Assembly (NCBI GenBank): GCA_045538895.1
Contig: JAZQEH010000111.1
Span: forward strand, 1 to 16,943
From: UMGS902 sp045538895
Lineage (GTDB): Bacteria > Bacillota > Clostridia > Oscillospirales > CAG-272
Length of the DNA stretch: 16,943 nucleotides
Reading direction: 5' to 3'
Shown here in pieces: positions 8,715-15,134 of this stretch (positions are counted from its first letter, which is position 1; the number at the start of each line of letters is the position of its first letter). Below the pieces are notes generated by a model. It ran no database searches, was not told where the DNA came from, and saw only the letters and a list, made by a program, of their open reading frames with translations. The translations under genes were made by a program, and so were the position numbers.

Positions 8715-9788
8715 TTAATTTTCGGCATCAAGCCAGAAATGTAAAACATTAGTCTGATGTATATGATAAGCATGCGAGGTCTGCACAAGAATGCGTTCTT
8801 TGCCGTCAAAATTAACGCGCAAAGTGTTTGAATATGCCCCTGCCCCGGCTGTGCCGAGTACAACAAATCTGCCTTCATCCCAATTTATGCCGTCCGACGA
8901 AGCATAGCATATAAAATGATTTTTTTCGGATTTTGCACCCCAACTTCCGCTTCTTCCGAAGATACAATACGCACCTCCGTAGCGAATCATCTGCGGATTG
9001 CGAATACGACGCTTAAAGTATGCGTGTCTTACCTCGGACCATCCATCAACAACTGCAGAAGTCACTGTATAATCAAGTCTGAATTCATCGTTTGGATTGT
9101 AGGTATACACAATAAGACTTCCGTCGGCAAGTTGCTCCATCGTTCCGTAAAAGCGCTCCATTGTTCCCATAGCAAATGGAAGTCTTGAATGCTCGGTAAA
9201 GGTAACTCCGTTATCCTCGCTGACGTACATGAAAAAACGATTGTTCTTTTCAGCATCGTTCCAACCGCCCGAGAAAAGCACGTAAATGCGCTCGCCAATC
9301 ACCTGCACGTCATAGATTCTGCCACGGTGCGGACAAAAAATCTTTGCATCACCCCACGTATAACCGTTATCGGTACTGCGGAGATAGGTCGGTCTCATAT
9401 ACGGCTCCCACTGTGGGGTTTCGGTGACGTCGCAAATCAGATTGAATAAAATTATGCTTCCGTCAGGTGCACGCACCGCCTTTTCGTTCATCGAGGTATA
9501 TCCTACGTTCAAATCATAGAGGTTCTTGGAATACGGGAACGGTTCTGCCGCAGAAAACGTCTTTCCGCCGTCTGTGCTACGGGTGTATTCCATCCAACCG
9601 CGTGCGGAATGTCCGTGCCCGTCGGTATTGCAGTTGGGATAAAAGCAAAGAACGTCTCCGTTTTCGCATTGAACCATTGCATGTCCGAAATGTCCGCTGC
9701 GGTTGTTCTTTTCATGGTCTACAAAGAGAATGCCGCCGTCGGGCGAAAGTGTAATCTGCGTATTGTCATTCTTAAAAATGGGTTCCAT
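8715..9788 (-). CDS. Cytosolic sialidase-fold (BNR/Asp-box) protein
   Basis: The protein has 357 residues with no signal peptide, no membrane segment and no dockerin, so it is probably cytoplasmic. Four Asp-boxes mark a beta-propeller: STDGGKTF (71-78), STDNGYTW (138-145), SEDNGVTF (190-197) and a shortened SSDGINW (297-303). Near the start, GHFGHAM and HGHSARGWMEY are conspicuously His-rich and could form the active-site rim. It diverges from the other two propeller proteins of the operon: it lacks the LWQGIPGI and YPDA motifs, so it belongs to a different subfamily. It may hydrolyse an imported oligosaccharide, but the substrate is unknown. It lies 12 bases downstream of the regulator and 12 upstream of the secreted propeller gene. 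AAGGAA over the upstream TAA is the likely ribosome binding site. Confidence 0.85.
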   Translation of the reverse strand: MEPIFKNDNTQITLSPDGGILFVDHEKNNRSGHFGHAMVQCENGDVLCFYPNCNTDGHGHSARGWMEYTRSTDGGKTFSAAEPFPYSKNLYDLNVGYTSMNEKAVRAPDGSIILFNLICDVTETPQWEPYMRPTYLRSTDNGYTWGDAKIFCPHRGRIYDVQVIGERIYVLFSGGWNDAEKNNRFFMYVSEDNGVTFTEHSRLPFAMGTMERFYGTMEQLADGSLIVYTYNPNDEFRLDYTVTSAVVDGWSEVRHAYFKRRIRNPQMIRYGGAYCIFGRSGSWGAKSEKNHFICYASSDGINWDEGRFVVLGTAGAGAYSNTLRVNFDGKERILVQTSHAYHIHQTNVLHFWLDAEN

Positions 9789-9800
9789 AATTGTTTTTCC

Positions 9801-11471
9801 TTATTTTTTCTTTTGTGCTCTGTACGCCGATGGCGTTATGCCGAGCAGTTGCTTGAACTGTTTTGTAAAATAAGCCGATGACGAAAAGCCAAGCTTGTGT
9901 ACAATGTCCGTAATGCTATCGTCGGTATTAACAAGCAAACGCTCCGCCTCGCATATTCGTTTACTGAAATGGTAATTGCCGATTGTACAGTTTTGCTGTT
10001 TCTTAAAGGCGTGGCACATGTAATATTTACTGATATTCAATTTTTCTGCCATCGCATCCAAAGAAAGCGTTTCGTACAAATGACCGTCAATATATTCCTT
10101 AATCTTTTCGATGATAAATTCAATTTCCGTATTGCTCTCATCATAAAGACTTGCGCCACGCAAAATCTCAAAGATTTCTGCAAGAGAATTCATCCTCTCC
10201 GCTTTGCTTCCGTGTAAAGCGGACTGTACCGCCTCGTCCACAAGTGCATACTGTGCGGCAGAAAGGCTAAGACAGCTATATCCAAAATCGTCAAACATCT
10301 GCTCTATCATCTTTTGCGGTGTTTTAAGCGATTCCAAAAAACGAATATATTCGTCGCTTGAATAGAGTTTGATTTCACGGTAAGGATTTTTGTCTTTTCC
10401 TCTATATATAGTAAGTTTATTGATAATATGCTTCAAATAACTACCTTCGCTGACAAGTTCGCCTGCTAAAATATCCTCCTCGCGAATCTTGGCGAGTAAT
10501 ATTTCACGTGGATGCTCAAGCACTTCTTCAAGATTTGACAGATTTGCGCCTCTTCCCCGGTCATACGTGATATAAATATCTCCGTTTTCGGTTTCTTGTG
10601 CGTCGGGATATGAACATTTCCTCTCGTCAAGCAGTAAAAATCCCTTCCACGTCTTTCCGTCGTCTTCCGATAGCATGGCTGTCAGATGGTCACGCTTAGT
10701 AAAATTATAATGATTTATAAGAAGCAAGCGTCCCGAGCGAAGACGGGAAATATGAAATCTTGAATTAGGTCCGCCAAGGCCGCTATCCTCGGCTTTACTC
10801 CACGTTTGACCGCCATCATAGGACGTGCTTTTGGCAATACCGTATTTTACACGGATGTACATATCAATGCTTCCGTCTTTTTTCTCGACAAACATATGCT
10901 CGTCAATTCTTCTTCGATCTGCCATAGCACCGCCGAGCCGCTCAAAAGTAATTCCGTTATCCTTGCTTGTATAAGCAAATGGCAAACGTTCGTCGCCCTC
11001 GCTTCTTACTACAATGCAAGTTTCGGAATCCCAAACCGCAATCGGTAAAAGCCAATTCCCGTTTCTAAGTACAATCGGCTTGTTTAACATAACGTCATGA
11101 CCGACAATTCGTGGTGCGCTCCAACAAAGTTTTTCCGCATCGGGGTTACAACAAACCGAAGCATAAACTGCATGCTTTGGAGCGCGTGCCCAGAAAAACC
11201 ATAACCGCCCGTCCGGGTCAATCCAAAGGCAGGGATCGTATGCACGACTATTCATTCCAAGGTCAACCGCTACAACGGGCTCCAAAAAGGTTTCGCCGCC
11301 ATCATCACTGTATATAATAAGGCAGTAGTTTCCAAGTTGTTCTCTTATACCACCGCTAAAAAAAGTGCAAAATATCCTGCCATCACGGGTAACGGCAATA
11401 CCGGGGATTCCTTGCCAAAGGCGGCAGTCAGCATAATACTCACGCAATGCCTTCTTATCAGTAATAAACAT
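9801..11471 (-). CDS. Sialidase-fold propeller fused to AraC-type DNA-binding domain (candidate operon regulator)
   Basis: The protein has 556 residues from the ATG at 11471, which follows AAAGGGGGAG; an in-frame GTG at 11477 lies inside that site and is less likely. Residues about 15-350 form a propeller with Asp-boxes SDDGGETF (55-62), SKDNGITF (169-176), SYDGGQTW (217-224) and SEDDGKTW (268-275). They also carry RLWQGIPGI and YPDAQET, as in the secreted paralogue encoded at 6894-8702. A helical linker of about 100 residues leads to an AraC/XylS domain (about 453-554) with the first helix-turn-helix at LSLDAMAEKLNISKYYMCHAF and the second at SITDIVHKLGFSSSAYFTKQF, then LGITPSAYR. There is no signal peptide. 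AraC regulators normally carry a small cupin sensor; here an enzyme-like propeller takes its place. The natural inference is that it binds the sugar product of the secreted paralogue and controls its own operon. It is the first gene of the operon. Confidence 0.92.
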   Translation of the reverse strand: MFITDKKALREYYADCRLWQGIPGIAVTRDGRIFCTFFSGGIREQLGNYCLIIYSDDGGETFLEPVVAVDLGMNSRAYDPCLWIDPDGRLWFFWARAPKHAVYASVCCNPDAEKLCWSAPRIVGHDVMLNKPIVLRNGNWLLPIAVWDSETCIVVRSEGDERLPFAYTSKDNGITFERLGGAMADRRRIDEHMFVEKKDGSIDMYIRVKYGIAKSTSYDGGQTWSKAEDSGLGGPNSRFHISRLRSGRLLLINHYNFTKRDHLTAMLSEDDGKTWKGFLLLDERKCSYPDAQETENGDIYITYDRGRGANLSNLEEVLEHPREILLAKIREEDILAGELVSEGSYLKHIINKLTIYRGKDKNPYREIKLYSSDEYIRFLESLKTPQKMIEQMFDDFGYSCLSLSAAQYALVDEAVQSALHGSKAERMNSLAEIFEILRGASLYDESNTEIEFIIEKIKEYIDGHLYETLSLDAMAEKLNISKYYMCHAFKKQQNCTIGNYHFSKRICEAERLLVNTDDSITDIVHKLGFSSSAYFTKQFKQLLGITPSAYRAQKKK

Positions 11472-11492
11472 AAACACTCCCCCTTTGTAATT

Positions 11493-11521
11493 ATTATACT
11501 ATAACATTTGCCGACAAACTA
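11493..11521 (-). promoter_or_regulatory. Promoter of the six-gene minus-strand operon
   Basis: On the minus strand a perfect TATAAT -10 box lies at 11498-11493, about 22 bases before the regulator's ATG. The -35 position (11521-11516) reads TAGTTT, a poor match to TTGACA. A strong -10 with a weak -35 suits an activator-dependent promoter, which fits an AraC-type activator as the first gene. The sequence GCAAAT-GTTATAGT directly abuts the -10 and resembles the repeats at 11890-11968. The start point itself is inferred. Confidence 0.6.
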
Positions 11522-11522
11522 T

Positions 11523-11552
11523 CAACATGTTGCTTTTTCGTGAAATGCAACA
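11523..11552. promoter_or_regulatory. Palindrome just upstream of the operon -35 region (candidate operator)
   Basis: CAACATGTTG (11523-11532) is a perfect 10-bp palindrome. A second inverted pair, TGTTGC (11528-11533) and GCAACA (11547-11552), overlaps it, so the pentamer CAACA/TGTTG occurs three times in 30 bases. Its centre lies about 41 bases upstream of the inferred operon start point, the usual place for an activator that contacts RNA polymerase at the -35. The binding protein is not known. Confidence 0.4.
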
Positions 11553-11586
11553 AAGTCCAGTCGCCAAGATAAGTCTTTCTCGCGCT

Positions 11587-11649
11587 TTATACTTTATCTC
11601 CGGCTTCAGTCGAATTTATGTTTCCATACCACAATTCTTCAAGTATCAT
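11587..11649 (-). pseudogene. 20-codon micro-ORF, probable N-terminal remnant of a small Firmicute protein
   Basis: ATG at 11649 follows AGAAGGG with 7 bases between, and the frame stops at 11587 after 20 codons. The peptide begins MILEELWYGNINSTEAG. From memory, a family of roughly 100-residue Firmicute proteins of unknown function starts with a very similar (S)ILEELYxGNIxPxE signature, and some members sit near site-specific recombinases. The family continues well past this point, but the frame here stops at once, so this looks like the 5' remnant of a decayed copy. It could instead be a chance match or a real micropeptide. Confidence 0.4.
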
Positions 11650-11680
11650 CTTTCTGCCCTTCTCTTCCTTATTATATTAA

Positions 11681-11722
11681 AACGACCGCATCACCGAAAT
11701 CATATCCGGTAATACGGCCGTT
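11681..11722 (-). terminator. Hairpin terminator of the 40-codon gene
   Basis: The arms 11681-11696 and 11707-11722 pair over 16 positions with a 10-base loop. As plus-strand RNA, three of these would be A-C mismatches; as minus-strand RNA the same positions become G-U pairs and the stem is unbroken. The structure therefore belongs to the minus-strand transcript. The stem begins 2 bases after the stop of the gene at 11725 and is followed by a short U run, then A/U-rich sequence. Confidence 0.7.
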
Positions 11723-11724
11723 CT

Positions 11725-11847
11725 TTATTTGTTGTTATTACTGTTGATGCAGTTGACCGAGAAACGGTCAAAAACTTCCATTATTATATTCTTGCGATTC
11801 TCTTTTGCAATCAGTTCACTCGCAAGAGCTTTGTATTCAATGGACAT
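11725..11847 (-). CDS. 40-residue small protein of unknown function
   Basis: This short frame has every gene signal. AAGGAGG (11861-11855) lies 7 bases before the ATG, a promoter with TTGTTA and TATACT is upstream, and a strand-specific hairpin follows the stop. The peptide begins MSIEYKALASELIAKENRKN, continues IIMEVFDRFS, then ends in an Asn-rich tail with one Cys (VNCINSNNNK). The first 30 residues look like an amphipathic helix mixing charged residues with Leu/Ile/Val. There is no signal peptide and no transmembrane segment. It is divergent from the SGNH-esterase gene and shares its upstream inverted repeat, so it may be co-regulated with it. I do not recognise a family. It could be a regulatory micropeptide, a leader, or a remnant of a mobile unit together with the micro-ORF at 11587. 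Confidence 0.65.
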   Translation of the reverse strand: MSIEYKALASELIAKENRKNIIMEVFDRFSVNCINSNNNK

Positions 11848-11874
11848 ATAACCACCTCCTTACCTATATAGTAC

Positions 11875-11903
11875 AGTATACCAAAAAACAAAACTATAAC
11901 AAA
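11875..11903 (-). promoter_or_regulatory. Promoter of the 40-codon gene
   Basis: On the minus strand TTGTTA (11903-11898) and TATACT (11880-11875) are 17 bases apart, with an extended TGG immediately before the -10. This is a good housekeeping-sigma promoter. The -35 lies inside the 20-bp inverted repeat arm at 11890-11909, so a protein bound there could block or assist polymerase. It leaves a leader of about 20 bases before the ATG. Confidence 0.65.
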
Positions 11904-11968
11904 TTTGCTTTTGCAAAAAAATACTTTCACTATGCCAATGCACACTAAAGCAATTTTGTTATAGTTTT
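11890..11968. repeat. 20-bp inverted repeat in the divergent promoter region
   Basis: Arm 1 (11890-11909) begins AAAACTATAACAAA. Arm 2 (11949-11968) is its reverse complement with a single mismatch (19 of 20), and 39 bases separate them. Each arm ends at about the same distance upstream of one of the two divergent genes, so each transcription unit faces an identical TTGTTATAGTTTT. This is the layout of paired operator sites for a dimeric or looping regulator. A shortened relative, ACTATAAC-ATTTGC, lies at 11498-11511 beside the operon -10 box. Confidence 0.75.
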
Positions 11969-11979
11969 ATACAATGATT

Positions 11980-11988
11980 TGCTATACT
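11980..11988 (+). promoter_or_regulatory. Extended -10 promoter of the SGNH/dockerin gene
   Basis: TGC-TATACT at 11980-11988 is an extended -10 element about 36 bases before the ATG at 12025. The nearest -35-like hexamer, TTGTTA at 11956, lies 21 bases away, too far for normal contact. The promoter therefore probably relies on the extended -10 or on an activator bound at the inverted repeat. The ribosome binding site is GGAGGG at 12013-12018. Confidence 0.5.
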
Positions 11989-12024
11989 ATTTAGTCAGAA
12001 AACAATATCATCGGAGGGAACTGT

Positions 12025-14823
12025 ATGAGTAATTTATTTTGGAAAATGATTTTGGCAACGCTCTGCCTTTCTTTGCTTTGCATGATAGGCGTTTCTGCAA
12101 CCGAGAACGCACCGCGTGAGATATACGTCCGCACGGGTTCTTCGGGTAGCGGCACCGCACTCTCACCCGTCGGCACACTCACCGATGCCGTAAAACTTTT
12201 AAACGGCAAAGGTGGTACGATTGTACTGCTAAATGATATCAACGTGTCAAGTGCAACAACAATCAAGGAGCAAAGCGGTGACCTCACAATTACCGCAAAA
12301 GGCGGCTCACTTGTGCTTGCCAAGGACTTAACGTTTGAAAAAAATGTAAACAGAAATACGATTACCATTGATTGCCCGATTACCGTTACTTCTGCTTCTG
12401 CGGCAATTTTCGGCGGATTTAACTCGATTGTCTTTACCGAAAACGTAACAGTCGGCGGTAAACTTGATTTCTACGGCGGTATCGATGCCGCTATCAACGA
12501 AATTAAGGGCGTATCGGCAGAGTCCATCCCGCTCAACGAAGCCGCTATTACCGAAGTGCCTTACAGCATCACCGTAAACGGTGGTTCTTTCCGCATTTTT
12601 GCAGGCGGTTGTCGCCGCACCCACCGTACCGCAATTATAGGTTCTGTGGCGGGTGATCTTACGGTAACAATTAACGGTGGAACCTTCGGTGAAGGCGTAT
12701 CATTCACGGCGAATTCCCCCATTAAGACCGAGCAAGCGTTCAGTCTTTCGGGTATGTCCATTCTTGCGGCAAACGCAACACTTACCGTAAACGGCGGCAC
12801 TTTCAACGTACCCATATATGCACAAGGACATATGGGCGAAGCATACACCAATGCAAGCAGCGGCTCACAGATAACTAAGTCGGACAAGAAATATTACGCT
12901 ATTGACGGTGATATTTCGATACAACTCATCGGCGGCACTTTCAACTGCCCCGAAATCAGCGCATTCCAAAATTCCTCTGTATATACTCAACTTGTACGCG
13001 GCAATTTCACTCTTGAAATCAGCAAAGAAGCATCCCTTGCAAACGGCATCGTGCTGGATGCAACGCAGGTCAAAGCATATGACGGTAAAACCGAGATAGC
13101 AACGCTTATCTATCCCACGGATAAAAACGTAACAATAAAGCGTTTCGACGTTGTCAACGGCGAGGCGAAAACTTACGACGAGCCTCTCCGCATCGCTTGC
13201 GTCGGCGACAGTATCACGCAAGGCAGTGGCACAAAGGATCAGGAAACCGAGTCATATCCCGGACAAATGCTGGCATATCTCTCAGGCGATGGCGCAAACC
13301 AAATTGACGGACGCGAAGTAATTATCGGCAACTACGGATGCGGCGATACACGCGTAATGGATACACAAAGCAAGTGCTACTTTGATATGCTTGCATTTAC
13401 ACTTTCCAGTGAGGAATGCGATCCCGACTGGGTTATTATCGGACTTGGCACCAATGACGCGCCGTGGCTTTCCATCGGTAAAGGCCGTCTTGAACTTTTC
13501 CGCGAGGAATACACCAAGCTTTTAAACGTTTACGGCAATATTCCGAACGTAAAGCAAGTATACTGCACTACCGCAACCTACCGTGCCGCAGACGAATCCG
13601 ACGGCGGCGAGGTCAACGCTTACTCTTACGGTGCGGTAACCGCACGCTCTATTCAGCGTGAAGTTGCCGCAGACCTCGCAAAAAACGGCGGTAAATTTAC
13701 CTGCATCGACCTGTATGCACTTTCTCTTTCCGAAGCACTCGACGGCACTTTACTTTCAAGCGACAATCTTCACCCCGACGCTTCGGGATATACAGTCTAT
13801 ATGCACAAGGTTGCGGATGCGATTCTCGACGGCAAATGTACGGTGGAAAACTTTGAAATGACCGATTTGTACGTTTCTGCAAGCGGAACAAACAACGCAG
13901 AGTGTACAAAGGAGAATCCCACAAACAACCTTTCCATTGCCTTTGCCAAGGCGGCTCCCACCGCAACTGTTCACATTGTTGACTCCTATACTCTTTCTTT
14001 GCACGGCGAACAGTACTGCATTGTTCTGCCCGCTATTGATTCTCTCACCATTGTCGGCGAGAATGCGGGTGCAACCATAACCACCAATTGCAAATATTTG
14101 CTTGCACAGAGCGACGTTACTTTTGACAATCTGACGTTAACTACAACGGCAAGCGGTGCGTTTATGCTCCAAATGGGCTACAATAACGCAACACTCACCG
14201 AAACATTCTCAATTCCGACAAAGCATCTTCCCATGTTTGCGGCAGGTTTCGTTTCCTTTGCGGGTAGCGAGGGCACCACTTACTACAATTCGGTAGAATC
14301 TATTAGCTCAGATAATGATTGCATCATCAATCTGCTCGGCGGCACGTACTATTACTTCCTCGGAGGAAACTATTCCTACGAAACGACTTCGCCTATCGGC
14401 ACGTACAGCGGTAATATGACGCTGAATATCGGCAAAGACGTTATTTTGCCGTACGCAAAATACTCAAGCGTTGTCAGCGGCATCTGCGGTATCAACTATC
14501 TCACCGGCAGTATCACGGCAAACGTCGCTTCTTGGCCGGATGCAGACGTACTAACATACGCAAACCGAGGTGCTTCTTGTGCGGAAAACTACAATCCCTC
14601 TAAAAACACCGGCACCGTTACAGTAAACCTCGCAGAAGGTATGAACAACGGCATAGTCGTTATGGGCGACTTCAACGGTAGCGGCAAAATCGAAGTCACA
14701 GATGTACTGTATATGGTAAAAGCTTTGGTAAATAAAAACATGAGCAAACCCGAACAGTATTATGCAAAAACCACCCTAACCTTGCTCGATGTTGTTTCGC
14801 TTATGAAGCAGTTAATTAAATAA
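12025..14823 (+). CDS. Secreted beta-helix / SGNH hydrolase / beta-helix protein with atypical dockerin
   Basis: The protein has 932 residues. After a signal peptide (MSNLFWKMILATLCLSLLCM to VSA) comes a pectate-lyase-like beta-helix opened by IYVRTGSSGSGTALSP and GGTIVLL (about 30-380). An SGNH/GDSL esterase domain follows (about 388-615) with GDSITQG (nucleophile S396), GLGTNDAP (N477) and DNLHPD (D580, H583): all expected catalytic blocks are present. A second beta-helix opens with DLYVSASGTNNAE (about 622-870). The last 52 residues are a dockerin whose first loop is near-canonical (D882, N884, S886, D893). The second loop has lost its calcium ligands (Q911, Y913, K915; only D922 remains). 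SGNH esterases remove acetyl or other acyl groups from glycans. With sialidase-fold neighbours, sugar O-acetylesterase activity is a reasonable guess, not a proof. The gene is monocistronic with its own promoter and terminator. Confidence 0.92.
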   Translation: MSNLFWKMILATLCLSLLCMIGVSATENAPREIYVRTGSSGSGTALSPVGTLTDAVKLLNGKGGTIVLLNDINVSSATTIKEQSGDLTITAKGGSLVLAKDLTFEKNVNRNTITIDCPITVTSASAAIFGGFNSIVFTENVTVGGKLDFYGGIDAAINEIKGVSAESIPLNEAAITEVPYSITVNGGSFRIFAGGCRRTHRTAIIGSVAGDLTVTINGGTFGEGVSFTANSPIKTEQAFSLSGMSILAANATLTVNGGTFNVPIYAQGHMGEAYTNASSGSQITKSDKKYYAIDGDISIQLIGGTFNCPEISAFQNSSVYTQLVRGNFTLEISKEASLANGIVLDATQVKAYDGKTEIATLIYPTDKNVTIKRFDVVNGEAKTYDEPLRIACVGDSITQGSGTKDQETESYPGQMLAYLSGDGANQIDGREVIIGNYGCGDTRVMDTQSKCYFDMLAFTLSSEECDPDWVIIGLGTNDAPWLSIGKGRLELFREEYTKLLNVYGNIPNVKQVYCTTATYRAADESDGGEVNAYSYGAVTARSIQREVAADLAKNGGKFTCIDLYALSLSEALDGTLLSSDNLHPDASGYTVYMHKVADAILDGKCTVENFEMTDLYVSASGTNNAECTKENPTNNLSIAFAKAAPTATVHIVDSYTLSLHGEQYCIVLPAIDSLTIVGENAGATITTNCKYLLAQSDVTFDNLTLTTTASGAFMLQMGYNNATLTETFSIPTKHLPMFAAGFVSFAGSEGTTYYNSVESISSDNDCIINLLGGTYYYFLGGNYSYETTSPIGTYSGNMTLNIGKDVILPYAKYSSVVSGICGINYLTGSITANVASWPDADVLTYANRGASCAENYNPSKNTGTVTVNLAEGMNNGIVVMGDFNGSGKIEVTDVLYMVKALVNKNMSKPEQYYAKTTLTLLDVVSLMKQLIK

Positions 14824-14840
14824 AAGTATAAGAAAAACGT

Positions 14841-14893
14841 AAAAACACCATCAAAATCCGAACCTCTATAGTTTGGATTCGATGGTGTTTTTG
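14841..14893 (+). terminator. Rho-independent terminator of the SGNH/dockerin gene
   Basis: AAAACACCATC (14842-14852) pairs perfectly with GATGGTGTTTT (14881-14891). An inner stem (14855-14863 with 14871-14879, one G-U) extends it around a 7-base loop. A T run follows. The A run before the stem means it could also stop transcription arriving on the other strand. Confidence 0.85.
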
Positions 14894-15033
14894 CTATAAA
14901 CGATTTTTCGGAGCATTTGGAACCAAAACAAAAAGTGCAAAATTGCAAATAAAAAATATCATTTCCCATACTTTTATATACACTTTTTATGCTATAAAAA
15001 AACGATTACCCAATTTTGCACCCCCTCACCCTC

Positions 15034-15066
15034 AAAAAAGGGGCGATTTGCACCCCCCTGTTTTTT
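15034..15066 (+). terminator. Terminator-like hairpin without an adjacent gene
   Basis: AGGGG (15039-15043) pairs with CCCCT (15055-15059). The flanking A6 (15034-15039) and T6 (15061-15066) could extend the stem past a bulged G. It is a compact stem followed by six T in the plus direction. No plus-strand gene ends here, so it may back up the terminator at 14841 or be a remnant. Confidence 0.35.
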
Positions 15067-15096
15067 CTATCAATTTGTGCGTTCTCACACAGATTT

Positions 15097-15134
15097 GATA
15101 CCGCTATTGATACAATTGTATTAGTAGCGGTATC
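15097..15134. repeat. 38-bp near-continuous inverted repeat
   Basis: GATACCGCTA (15097-15106) pairs perfectly with TAGCGGTATC (15125-15134). The interior, centred on ACAATTGT, also pairs with a few G-U or mismatched positions, giving an almost loopless hairpin. It is followed by GTTATTTTATAG, a weak T-rich tail in the plus direction. It could be a weak terminator, a recombination or protein-binding site, or a small mobile repeat. Confidence 0.5.

Noticed and set aside
9801..11477. GTG start at 11477 for the AraC fusion
   Set aside because: That GTG overlaps the AAAGGGGGAG site; the ATG at 11471 has proper spacing and adds no missing motif.
11527..11712. Plus-strand open frame of 61 codons in the regulatory region
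   Set aside because: It runs through the palindrome, the micro-ORF and the terminator stem, with no ribosome binding site; minus-strand signals explain the region better.
14760..14969. Minus-strand open frame of 69 codons
   Set aside because: It crosses the strong terminator and the end of the SGNH gene and has no ribosome binding site.
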